Assembly (NCBI GenBank): GCA_004794655.1
Contig: SMMW01000622.1
Coordinates: forward strand, 9,321,001-9,385,000
Length of the DNA stretch: 64,000 bases
Reading direction: 5' to 3'
Source of the DNA: Marisa cornuarietis
Lineage: Eukaryota > Mollusca > Gastropoda > Architaenioglossa > Ampullariidae
A model generated the notes under the pieces. It saw only the letters and a list, made by a program, of their open reading frames with translations. It searched no databases and was not told where the DNA came from. Below, piece after piece: positions 37,301-48,845 of this stretch; within the stretch, counting starts at the first letter, position 1, and the number at the start of each line of letters is the position of its first letter. Position numbers and translations under genes: made by a program.

Positions 37301-40300
37301 TTTCTCAGATAGAAAATGCTTTTAAAAACAACAATTATACTTACTATAGACTTACTGGCAAAAGGAAATTACAGCATACCCAGTAGACTGTGTTCTATGA
37401 AATATCATTAATTTAACTATAAGGAGCTTCCTTTATCTTACACATCATTATGATTAACATGAAGCAAAGCAAAAATACTGAAAAAATGCTAAATAAATAC
37501 TCATAAAAATACAACAAATAAACCTCTCATAAAGAATAATGTATTAGACAGTCCCAGAGAAAGCAGTGGATAAAACTATACCCGGTTCTGTAGGTAGTCC
37601 ATAGCTCTTGCAAGTCCCTCATTCTCTTTGTAACCTTCCACAGCAAACATTAACTCTGTACTTAGGACTGAGGCAACTCGCATGGCAGTCTGAAAACACA
37701 CAAATTCTTCATTGCTTTAATTAAATTCTTGAAAGCAATTGGTACAGGGATTGTAAAAATTTGCTCCTTGCCTTATCTTAATTTTCCAAAGTATTAACAC
37801 ACTTTACCAGTACACTGTATTACATCAATGGCAATAGACAAACCATCACATGATAACTACAGACAACAGAGTGTTAAGAAATGCTACATCACTTATTTAA
37901 TTCATCAAGGCTTAAACTGATAAGCTGGTTAAATGTTTGGACTTTTGTGGATATCATTTGTCATCTCTAAGTCATAAACAGAAGCATTTTTCTGCGTGCC
38001 TCTGTAAGAGCATGCATTCATATAGAAATACATATATATGGTTACACACTCTGTCAAAATGCTGGAGATAAACCCCTCAAAAAAAAAAAAGCTTACATGA
38101 TACCATCTTAAGATGCTGCCATTTTTCCTAAGCCACAGCTGCTCTTTATTAACTTTTGAATATGAATTTTAAATTTTAGAACTGCAGCCAGACTGGTGTA
38201 GTATTTAAAAAGATCTCTCACAGAGCCATACATTTTGTGGAGATCTACAACAATCTAGCAGTAGTTAGTGTTTACCATCCATAAACTGACTGGGGTTTTC
38301 AGACATCTACTTCAAAAAAAAAAGTGGGGTTTACAGACGCTCTGTTAAAAATTGTTGGTTTTTTTAAAAATTTATTCTGACCACTTACCATTACGCAGAT
38401 ATTTTGTAAATTTTATTGACAGTCAAATTTCTGTTTTATTAATTTTATTATTTTATACACATTCATCTAAGACACTAAAATTATTACTCAATCAGTTTTC
38501 ATGGCAGATTTATTACATGTCTTACATAATGAGATCTCCGACTGAACCTCTTTTACATTTTCAGACCTCTTGGCAAATTGTCTTTACATGATTTATGAAA
38601 GTTTATTCACAATGGGAAACCCTGAGTAGCTCTGTAATAGAGGCAGAGCAAAGAAATAAAAAGCATACAACTGACTGTTTTGATACAGTATTCAGCATCT
38701 CATAAAATACAGGGTGTTTTCGCACGTAAAGAGTGAACTCTTGTGTGTACGAACATGCATATGGATAAGCATATGAGTGCATGAAATAATAATAATAATG
38801 AAATAATGATGATGGCTTGTATAGCGCCAAATCCTGGCCTTGTGGACATCTCAAGGCGCTGACACCAAGTCTGAGTATTGGCTTAGGGACATTTGTAAGA
38901 TTGGACAGTTACTGGTTTGCAGGTCAACTTAAAAAAAAAAGTCTAACATTGCAGTAGTATTTCTGGCATCACTTTCTCATCTTTTTCTCTTTTGCGTGTG
39001 TCTGCTTTGGGGAATTAATGTATCTCTACAGAACTATCCCATTCAACAAAAGATTCCCTTCAGACCTACACAAAGTGTAATATGCAAAATGACCAATTAG
39101 CATTCAACAGTAAGCCTTGTACCATGTTTTGACAGTAAGGAACTGTATAAATCAACATGCTCATTACTATCAAAGGTGTTTAGGAGGAAAGAATGGTGCA
39201 TGCCCACATGTTATGAACATAGTCTGGGTGCCAGAAATAGCAACAGATCAATAACTAACAGGCCAGTGTCCGGTGTTCTTGGGGAAAATCAGTAGAAGTG
39301 CCAGAACAATCTTCTGTCCCCCTAATCTTCACTAACAATCTAACAGTCTTTGATAACCCTCTAGGCTTTCAAGGTACAGTTTTTAGGAAGAGAGGCAGAA
39401 AGTAAGATATTATGAGCAATATTCTGAATTAAGTTTATCTTACTTACATCAAAGGCATAGAAAACTCACCCTATGCAAGTACAGTTGGTTTGGGAATGCC
39501 ATAAATGCTAACTACATCATTGTTAAGGAATTAAATCAAATGCTTAACAGTTCTACTCTCCTCTTCTTGACTCTTTCCCCTTATCCCTCTCCCTCTTCTC
39601 TTTCTTACATACAGACATGATGAACATGCACATGTTTGTTAATATACCATAAACTTTAGAACATCTGCAACCTAACCTGAGGGACAAAAAAGGCAAATGC
39701 AGAAATCTGTTAGCTATTTAAAGCACTTATGGTTTTCTTAGTGTTAAAATACAAACATATTTGAAAATCTTATCAAATGGAGGTAAGACTAAGAGGAATA
39801 CTTATTTCAGCACTCACAAAGTGGAGCTCTTAAAGCTTGAACAGGTTACAAAAGAACAAGAAAATCAGGTTAAAAAAAAAATGTCTGAATAATCACGGAG
39901 ACAAAAATTCTTTAACCATACTATTGACATGTGTTGTACAGACACACATGCACAATACACAACAAGGTCATACAGGGGACTACTTTATCTAATTGTTACT
40001 GCAGAATAAAAAAATTTCCAACAAGAAATGAGTTCACGCTCAGGTTAATTGCAAATTTTCTCTCTCTCTTTACAAACTAAGTGGCTCCCATGATAACAGA
40101 CCTGCTGTCTGGCTGCGAGCCAGGGGGGAAAGTGCGGAAGCTAATTATGCCTACATTAACCCCTCTGCAGCCTGTCTAGCACATTCGGATACAATTGTCA
40201 ATAGCTCTGACCAACACCTTTTCTGGAATTCTTTAATCTGCCTCTAACAATATGTTAAGTTACATGAGTTTTGATTATTTTACTATTTTAATAAAAAAAA

Positions 40301-42895
40301 ATAGTAGTAATCTGGGGCTAAAAACCAAAAATTCTGCTGATCACTAAAAACACCATGCTATGGATGCTACTCTGTTCTGCAGGGTCAGGACTATTGCACA
40401 ATCAGACATTGCAGTTTATTTGCTGGAAAAGGCACATCTGACAACAGCACTCATTTTGCTTCCAAGGACATACTAGTAGTTTCATGGACAGAATTTACAG
40501 CTGATGAAATCTGACTGGCCTTTCACTAGTTTCTTATGGCTTCTTTCTATATGCTAAAATGATTCAATAGATTCCTGTACAGTTTTTCCATTATCCCTTG
40601 ACAGCATTCTGTGCAAATATTCCTTGGGTTTCCACTCAATAGTTTGCCACATAATTATTTCCAGCAGCTATGCCTCAGCAAAATGTTGAGTCCTTATTCC
40701 TATAAGTTCCTTGTGAATGTTTAATGATGGACTCTTTTTTTTAATTTTCATTTTGATTGATTTTTTTAACTAGTCACTGTAGATATATTGGATGCCAGCA
40801 GGATTTTGCCTACTTTTTTGCTTGCATCTACAGCCTGCTGTCTGATCATTAAACATCACAAGCCTCCGACACAAGTTTTGGTTATCAATATACTTTAATT
40901 CAAGCAAACAAACACATGCCCCAAAATTATTATCCTTACTGATTTGTTAATCATACAGGTAGCACTCTTTATTTTAAGTATTATTATACCACTAGCATTG
41001 CATTTACACTAACTGTTCACTATGATAATTTTACTTATGGCAGGTTTTCTGAAAGTGTAAAGAGGTGCAGTAAACTCATAAAGTGTTTAACAAAATTCAG
41101 TTTAGTTTCATCAATAAAACTAACGCCAAATCACTGATCTAGAAGAGATTTCAACTTTATGTTTAATAACCTAGAAGTAAGCACCTAGATAAGTCCATTA
41201 TTATGACTTCTTCCCAATAGAAAAAAAAGAGTGTCAACAAAGTTAATTACACAGACCATGTCCAGTTTTAAAAGTTTAGTCAGGAGTTACAATTGACAAT
41301 ATTTGGTATGTGTACTGAGGTCTTATTTTTTTTAAAAAGGAAAAAAAAACAGTAAGTGACAAAATATTACACAAACTAAAAGAAGCTTACCACATTCTTG
41401 CTGGTGATTACAATCTTACAATAACACAATTGTGCTCACAGGTCCAATCTGGGACTAATATAATCTCAAACTAAGAGAAATTCCTAACTTTTCCTTATGT
41501 TACTTGTTGCTGATCTTATTAACAATCACAAACATTTTTTTAAAAAACCATATAATGATGAAACAGTGAGCCTCAGCTATTTACAGTGACCAATATACAT
41601 ATATAGCCTACCTGTTCTCTGTAGACAAAAGCAATTACACCGATGGCGACTTGGACCAGAAAGGAAATCACAGTAATGATCAGAAACTGGAAGACAGTAA
41701 AAGAACAATTATAATGATAATGAGAAGATGATTATGCGGTCATTTTTAGCACGGAAACAAAAGTTTTATATAATATAAATTCTCTTTCTTGACCTACTTA
41801 ATATATAGGGGGCTTTACACGAATGGTTTACTAAAGGTAAGCTTGCTGCAAAAAGATTAAGGGGTGTAGAATAAAAAATAAAAAAGCAGAAGCCTTTGGG
41901 AATTGTTTTGTTCTTATATACCAATTTCGTCTTTACCACACTACCCCCAAAGATATCATGAGCACTGGGGCAATGAGAGAGTATGGAAAAGATAGCAGCT
42001 TGTGACACTAAGCATAAACTAGACTGTAACAATATTTATAAACCTATTATATGTAGACGTTCTTGGCCGTGGTAATATCTTCTTCGGCAAATTGCTTAGT
42101 TTCAGGCAATTATTTTGTATGCACATCTGAGGAAGGAATAAGGAAATAACAACAAAATATTATTCATACCCACCACTTTCAAAAGAATGATGTTTTCATT
42201 AAGCGTCCCTACCATGCCACAAAGGGCATTGGCAGCAATGACTAGTCCCACAACGATCAGAAGAGCCACCGGCAGAGACAATTGGTTGTTTAGATCGGCT
42301 ACTTGCTGTCTGTGCAACTCCACCAACACACCGATGGCAACCAAGATGATGCCCACGAACTGTACGATAAATTACATCTATTATGCTGAAGTCTTGAAAA
42401 ATCTCATTTCCAATTCATTTATTCATAACTGATTCATATGATTTGTTCTTTAAAAGAAATCCACAAACTGCCATATTATTGTCTGCTTTCAATGGCTAAG
42501 CATTCCTTGTATAAATTCTGTACGGCAGTGTTAAATTATACTGTGCTCGCGCACTTAAGTGTCAAGTATTTACAACAGCATTGTCATCTTTTATGTATGT
42601 ACGCATGCGATAAATGCCACAAGCGCATCAATCGATTAGTAGTATTCTTTGACATCTGCCCGTGATTGGCACAAATCGAAGCTGTATAATACAGCGGATT
42701 TATGCCGCTATTTTAACCCACGCATATTATTTGAGAATTTAAACAGCCACTCACCAGAAAAAGCAGTGTGTAAATGAAGAGAAAAAGCTTGTTGCAGCTG
42801 TACGACGTTCGGGCACACAATGGGTGTCGAGCATATTTACGTTTAAAAGCGTCTGCTTCAGGCAGCATCTTTTGCATCCCGTCATTGTCCGCCAT
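31364..42895 (-). CDS. TspanC8 tetraspanin (TSPAN33-like), 8 exons
   Basis: Four-pass membrane protein of the TspanC8 group, which bind the protease ADAM10 and control its ER exit and trafficking. Exons in transcript order: 42895-42755, 42359-42174, 41686-41612, 37689-37582, 36033-35920, 35683-35633, 35205-35098, 31450-31364. All introns are phase 0 and the product has 289 residues. TM1 spans exons 1/2 (LFLFIYTLLFLFVGIILVAI), TM2 follows with VALLIVVGLVIAANALCG, TM3 is exon 3 and TM4 spans exons 7/8. The large loop has CCG (exon 5), single Cys, LCG, SCC, ETCG and NGC, making eight cysteines, the TspanC8 signature. It also has one sequon, NLT. IYTNGC and ALGFAIPQ resemble TSPAN33 most; assignment within the TSPAN10/15/33 group is an inference. 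The exon 2 donor could lie three bases earlier. Intron 7 (3.6 kb) holds a LINE fragment on the opposite strand. Confidence 0.93.
33181..33986 (+). mobile_element. 5'-truncated non-LTR retrotransposon (C-terminal RT part)
   Basis: The sequence begins abruptly at the catalytic Asp-Asp (DDIDLLAGTNKELQDLTNRL) and continues with SSFKYLGATLSKDGS, YRLYKSLVMPILLYGSDMW, RIQAFENKCLRRLLWISY and RRKLVFFGHVTRHD. A TAG at 33789-33791 interrupts the frame. The same frame then continues through GGRCRGGQRKNWL to a TGA near 33980. The 3' end carries a GACTGACTGAC tail. This endonuclease-reverse-transcriptase family is common in invertebrate genomes; the clade (RTE-like or another) is not certain. Everything upstream of the active site is missing, so it cannot move. 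It lies in intron 7 of the tetraspanin gene, antisense to it. Confidence 0.85.
36471..36690. repeat. Two-copy tandem duplication, period 107 bp
   Basis: Units start at 36471 and 36578 with TAACGAAAAT and share AGAATAGCCATTATTCA, CATAATGTGCAG and TTGCTTTACAAATATT blocks. It lies in intron 4 of the tetraspanin gene. Confidence 0.85.
38784..38871 (-). repeat. Dispersed repeat with TATAGCGC core and (AAT)n tail
   Basis: An (AAT)n run is followed by GCTTGTATAGCGCC and, 30 bp on, by AAGGCGCT, an inverted partner of AGCGCC. Similar TATAGCGC or GCGCTATAC modules joined to ATT runs occur at 57.66 kb and, weakly, 56.49 kb. The arrangement fits the 3' end of a dispersed retroposon. It is in intron 3 of the tetraspanin gene. 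Confidence 0.55.
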
Positions 42896-44242
42896 TTTGC
42901 GTCTGCCTTGTCACTACCTCTCGCTCGCGCTAACACCGTAAGGTCAAAGGTCTCCGTAAGTGAAAGTACATAGGGTATCAGAAGTGTGCACGGTATTCTT
43001 GTGGGTAGATTGGTTTGATCTGAATGCTTACTATTTTAGTTGTATAAATTTGTTCATTTATCACTTGTTTGTGTGCTCCTTGAGCTAGTGCCAGTAGCGG
43101 TGAACGAAGGATCAATCTAAACTCATATTGACTAACGTTAACGAATCTACGAAAAACCACAAATCTGTGCTCAGAATTTGAGCTTTCCAAACGAGCAGCT
43201 AATAAAAAAATGACGTGTGCATGGGTTTTTTTAAAAAAAACAGCAATGATTGAGCATCGACCTATCCCTCATAAGCGCACCTCTTCCAAGAATATGGAAA
43301 CAGGTATCGCTTAAGTGCGAACGGAATGAAGGCAAATGTGCTGTGGGGGTCATTTGCTAAAAGCGTCCCTCGAGATCAGTCTCCCTTTCCGGTTTCATAC
43401 ATATACACACTTCTCAAAATAGTCAACAAATATGCTCCGCATTTTAATGCTTGACGTGCTGTAAAATGGTAACATACATGCACAGACTTCTTTTCAGACC
43501 TTTGTTCAGCAGGTCGTGCTTCTAACAAACGTGACAACAAATGTGTTAAACATTTCAAATCTTGATATAGGCAGCATAATGGTACTATCCTTGCAAATTA
43601 TTATTAACTAATTTTTCATGATACTTAAGGCTGAAATAGTTTCCAGCATGACGAAAGAAAGCAGTTACTTGTAAATGCTGTCACAGACTTTTGGGTAAGA
43701 TTTGTCAGTAAAACCTATTTTGCTCCTTGGAAACAGCATATTTGGCAAAACAATTATACAAGTATATATGCCATGTGTCACACAGTTCGGTGTAACTGTT
43801 ACTTTTATACATATATATATATATAACAGTTTCTAGCATCTTCTGTACCCCATTGTGTAGCAGTCTTCAGGCAAATCTCATAAATGGGAAAACTCAAAGT
43901 ATATCTGAATGAAGTGTACCTCTACTAGTGACAATCCTACCATGGATACGCTGTTCTACAGAGAAATCAGAACCTCTACATTATTCATTTATGGGAAAAG
44001 ACTGCCGATAGAAATGATTTCAAGGCACATTTTAACAATGTCCTAAAACCTGGTCTGGGTTCAGGGATCAGATATAATTTTCAAATAAGAAAAAGAAAAT
44101 ACATTGGCTACACTGAGCAATATTTTAGATGAATCACCACACACCTCTTAGAGTTCCATTCAGTCACTTTTCTAGAAGCATATTTTTTAATTGAGGTGTT
44201 GATGAAATATGGAGCTGCCTGTAAGTGTAATCACTTTGGTAA

Positions 44243-44480
44243 AGTTCCCATAGCCTTGTGGCTGTGGTAGCAGTGAACATAGGTGGCCACATCTTTAGGC
44301 CACAACCTTCTCATTCTGTCGCCTTTACCTTTCCTTATAAATCATGTTCCCATTTCTGTTAAGCTGGTGTTGGGTAGATATGTAAAATTGTCCAGCCATA
44401 GACCAGAGCAGGCCTTAAACTGGCAACCTTCTGCTCCACAGTCCAGCACACTTATATTCATGGACATCCGCAACTTTCAT
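44243..44480. repeat. SINE-like repeat related to the 60.8 kb copy
   Basis: Contains CCCATTTCTGTTAAGCTGG and a CCACAGTCCAGCAC end, recalling the GGTACCC...AGCTGGG...TTGAACC layout of a common animal tRNA-derived repeat. It is strongly decayed. The similarity to 60.84-61.11 kb is by eye only. Confidence 0.35.
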
Positions 44481-45479
44481 GTATGTAATATTGCTCTAAC
44501 TTAGGAAAGGTAACTATAGTTGGTTAAGTTAATCTCAAAGGCAAACGAATTAAAAAAGCATGCAAGAAGCTGCAGAAAGAACAATTGTTAATATAATTTT
44601 TCCCTGATGTCACAACTGTATACATAAAGTATTTTACTGACCTTTGATAACAAGTAATGAAATATCGCATACATTTCATGTTGTAAGCTGTTTTATTACA
44701 AAATGTATTGAATGATGAGACCTCCATATAAAACTTTTTTTTTTTTACATTTTCCTACCCCCTTGACAATTTTGTTTTTATACATGATTTTATACATGAT
44801 ACTTTTGTTTTAGTGTGATTTACACCCACTTCTTCCCTGATAGTCTTTTCTCACCAATCACATGATCACACTTCACTGCCTATATACATGCCCATGAGGC
44901 CAATCTTGAAATGAACCAGGGGTTATATAAATATAAGGTATATCAAATTCATCACAAATATTCATCACAGTGTGAATACTTTCTTTTCTTACCCAAAACT
45001 GCATAATAATACAGCAGCTATGACAAGTACATGTGAATATGGACAAGAGTATGAGTAGACTAACAACAAAGAAATGAAAACACAGATAACCAAAATAGAA
45101 ATGCCATAATAAAGACTGAGCTGGAGCATAAGACAGATTTCAAAACAATCTATTTTCTTCCTGGTCTCCAGATATTGTTAAATTATTATATAAATGAATA
45201 TATTTACATACATTTAGAATATTATAAGGACAAATATCTTTACCACAAGTTCAGTTTGAAGTCACTATCAACAGTTCTCCAAAACCTTTATCTCTGCAAA
45301 CTGCAAGCTGATGTTAAGACCAAGCAAACTAAAGACAGCTGAGCAATACACATATCACCACCATGACACCATACAGGGACAATAAGTCTGGCCTGAGGCA
45401 GGAGATGATAAGACCAAACTGAAGCTAATTTCCACCTCACCTAACTTTGCAATGCCATACACACTCTAAATGTGAAAAC

Positions 45480-45600
45480 TCCACATTAACTCCAGACTTT
45501 CTCTGCATGTGCCACCTGTTTAAAGGGCCAGCTGGTTTGCCATGACAGAGCTTTAGTTGCTAGTTTAGCATAAAACACCGATTCCCCCAACCCTGTCCAG
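45480..45600 (+). mobile_element. Partial SINE, tail part of the 54.6 kb family
   Basis: Shares the order TTTCTCTG, GCCAGCTGG, TTGCCATGA, TTGCTAGTTTAGCATAAAACAC with the 3' half of the element at 54.69-54.78 kb. The tRNA-like head is not evident here. Confidence 0.55.
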
Positions 45601-46989
45601 ACTTCTGAGGATACAAATTGTGAAATCACCAAAAATGCCACACATTTTTAAATCATTACAAACAAAATATTACAAACATTATGTACTGATTAAGATACAA
45701 TAAATAAGAATGTCAAAAGTAATAATACTTTGTTCCAAAAAATTCAGAGGTTCAAATGTAAAATCATTTATCCTCTTCTGTAAATAACGTTTCGATATGA
45801 CACGTACATGTTTCTGACTCTTTTTTCCACTATTAAAGGACAACATTGAACACAATATCAAATCTTGGTCCAAAAATGTCAAGCAGCATCCCAAAAAGTT
45901 AGAGGGAAAAAAATCCTTCACAAATATCAATTAAAATCAATATGCTTTACACTGTATTTTGAGAAGCCTGCAGTAATAAGGTCTAATTGTTAGACTCAAA
46001 TGTTTTATCAATGTTTCTTTGACTGGGTGTGTGTAAAGTGTGAAAACAAGGTAAAAAATATAATTTTCCTTACAGGTAAAAATGGATTAAAACAGAATGA
46101 AAAGGTAGATATTATCATTTCTAGTGGTTATCAAAAATGGACCATAGGGGAAGTGAAGCATTAAACTTAAGAATAACAATAATAACTGAATTTGTTTAGC
46201 AGATTTTCTTGTGTGGAGAAGATCTAAATGTGCTATGAACAAAAGACCATCAGCGAACTGACAGTCAACCATAATGCAACGAAACACAAAGGTCTGCAAA
46301 CAAGTGACACCATATCAAAAAGGGAGCCAGTCATTTCAACCCACCAGCTGAGTTAAACTTGGTCTAGCAATGACCATATTGTCCCAACCCCAAAAGTTAC
46401 ATCTTTCCATACCCAAAAGATAAACAGATCACTGATGACACAAGTAGCTATTACCAACAGAGGTTGTGGGGATCATTTATGAGATAATATTTCATACACT
46501 ATGTCCTAATGTGGCCACCATGCAATCATGCATGATTATGTAGTTGTGATGGTGGCTCTTAGTCCTATGGTAATCTCCCACCATTAAAGTCTAGGGCTGA
46601 ATTGACTCTGCAAACAAAGCCAGAGAACACAATAAGAAGGCCTGATTATAAGCTGTCAGAGGGCATTATTTAAAACAGCTGGCCATAAGTGTCCATGGAC
46701 CAATTACGTGAAAATGGCAGAGTTTGATGAAGCCACCGGAGTGACAGCCTGCCACTGGTGGACAGGTGTGAACTTTGGCTGGAACAGCTGAATCTCCGCC
46801 CCAAGTCTCAGGAGCGTTGTGGCCGGTGGCCATCCTCCTATGATTGTATAAGGATGGTGGGAGAAAGTCTTTCACCTCATCACAAGCATAGCTGAGATGG
46901 CTGTCTGCTCAAACAGCGACACCTCTGCATATACATTCAATATGAACTTCCATACTAAAGAATAAATGAAGATAAAAGCTTTTTTTAAC

Positions 46990-47458
46990 TGTAACCGAGT
47001 GGTGAGGTCTTTTTGGTGTATCTCAGCAAACAAACTTCCAACACACACTCCAACAAAGGCAGGAACAGTCAGGTCTGCAACCTTTTATTCCACAGGCTAG
47101 TAACGTTGTAATGGCCACGGCTGCGTAGCGTCGTCAGAGAAGCTCGAAGTCAGGCACGTCTTTTCTCGTCTTCTTCTATCCACCGCATGTCTGCTCTCTG
47201 TGCACACTGTCTCGTGTCAGCTCTGCCCTTATATACCCCTTGCAAGGCTAACTTTCCGCAATGCTCTTGTACGGCCGCCGCGTAGCGCCATAACCCTAAC
47301 CAATCAACGCTGAGCAGCTTTTTTCTTGCAACGCTCTAGCAGGTCCGCGTCGAGCAACAAAAAAGAAAGGCAAAGTCCCGCCAAAACTAACAACTAGTGC
47401 TTAAGAACAAAAGCCCGCCAAAACAAGTGGCCCTGGCCTACCGGCCCTCTACATAACA
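46990..47458 (-). mobile_element. Probable solo LTR of an LTR retrotransposon
   Basis: Read on the minus strand, a 469-bp unit starts TGTTATGTAGAGGG and ends GGTTACA (TG...CA). It is far richer in GC than its surroundings. It has a TATA box (GTATATAAG, near 47240-47225) and, about 130 bp later, an AATAAA signal (47099-47094), the order expected of U3-R-U5. No gag/pol frames, primer-binding site or polypurine tract lie on either side, so it looks like a solo LTR. A target-site duplication could not be seen, so the exact ends are approximate. Confidence 0.7.
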
Positions 47459-47894
47459 ACAAATGATTTACAAAGAAAATTGTCTTTATGTGCCATTATA
47501 GATGTGTTCTCTAGACTTGTATTGCCAGGGGCCATTTTTATTTAGTAAGATGCTCGCTAAACTAGCTCATATGCTCTGCTGGAAATGTCACTGAGCTTGA
47601 ATATGCATAGTGTTCAAACAAAATATGATTCTTTTGGCAATATTTATTTTGTTAATAGCTACTTGTGTCATCAGAGATCAATTTGTCTTTTGGGCCTGGG
47701 AAGATTCAGCTTTCAGTGTTGGGATCATATGGTCATGGGTGGGCCAATTTTACTCAGGCTGTGGGGTGAAAAGACCGGTCGCCAAAAATAAAGAAAGTGA
47801 ATGGACAAAGATTAAGAACTGAGTGGTAAGTGAATGAGTTCACTTGATCATGAAAGATACCTCTTAAAGAGAAAGGTTTTGAAATCTTGAAAGC

Positions 47895-48430
47895 TTAGAA
47901 TGTAGACACAGGTAAAAGATTCCAAATGGTGGGATCAAAAAAGGAAAAGAAGTGTTTGCTTAATTTCTCTCTTCCGATGCGTGACACAGAGAGAAGGGCA
48001 ACACAAGCAGACCAGAGTGGATGTGATGGGTACCGACTCAGGCAGTAAGGAATCAGTAGCTCAAACAGGTGTGCTGAGGTGAGGGCATAAAAAAAGTGTG
48101 CCAATCTAGCAATCAATGTGAGGAGTGCTGTATCATGGTGTTTTGTTTTGTTTTTGCCTACAGACCACAATATACGCGGCATTCTCTGAGCCCCTTAAGT
48201 TTTCCAGTGGACGGCTGTAGAGATCAACAAGGAGAGAGTTGCAGTAATCCAGCAACACAAAAGTAGACCTGTGCTTTTTTGGTGGCAGAAACTAACAGGA
48301 AAGGTCGAATGTAACTGATCCTAATAAGCTCAAGGAGGATGGACGTCCAGACTGCACTGTGATCTGAGATTCACAAGACAACGATGCATCAATGATAATT
48401 CCTAGTGGTCTGGGAAAGAGAGTTATTTAC
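47895..48430 (-). mobile_element. Decayed CR1/L2-like LINE fragment, copy A
   Basis: The minus-strand frames include NSLLVDLYSRPLENLRGSENA, then RIGREKLSKHFFSFFDPTIWN and LLPVSTF, the typical C-terminal end of CR1/L2/Jockey-like reverse transcriptases. Frameshifts and stops are present. It lies just downstream of the MXRA7 stop codon, in the same orientation as copy B in the MXRA7 intron. Confidence 0.7.
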
Positions 48431-48845
48431 CACAAAGAAAGTAATATGTAGTGTAAATGCTACTAGTACTGGTCAACAATTTTTGCCCACCCTGAACAGG
48501 TCATGATATTCTGACTCAAACACAACTTTTTGGAAATCAGAGTAAAAGAAAAGCTGTAGTTATTTCTAAAACTGAGGTATAGTGTAGTTAAAATAGTTAG
48601 AAAATGCAACTGATTGCTATTAAAAATATTAAAATTGTTACGTCATATTAAAAAACAAAATTTTAGCATATTCCATAAGGAGGAAACCATTCCTTTCTTG
48701 CCAAGCATTGTAATTACAGAATGTTAATGGTGTAGATATGTGCCTGTGAGTGTACCTGTACATATCTATACGTTCATAGATGCAGACCTACATCCAAAGA
48801 ATGTAAACATTGTTTTGAAAAAATCTATTAATAGTACTCCAATAT

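Larger units (their letters stand above)
42896..48845. other. Intergenic region between tetraspanin and MXRA7
   Basis: No host gene is recognisable. The left edge (42.90-43.0 kb) is the tetraspanin promoter side, with a small CG-rich stretch (CTCGCTCGCGC). The rest contains SINE-like pieces (44.24-44.48 and 45.48-45.60 kb), a solo LTR and a LINE fragment. A GC-richer stretch at 46.67-46.88 kb has an open frame on the minus strand but no recognisable product. Confidence 0.5.

Noticed and set aside
42187..42432. Plus-strand open frame over 42.2-42.4 kb
   Set aside because: Antisense to tetraspanin exon 2, whose transmembrane sequence and splice sites fit the minus strand.
46666..46875. Open frame on the minus strand in a GC-richer stretch
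   Set aside because: No family resemblance and no splice partners; possibly an old repeat.
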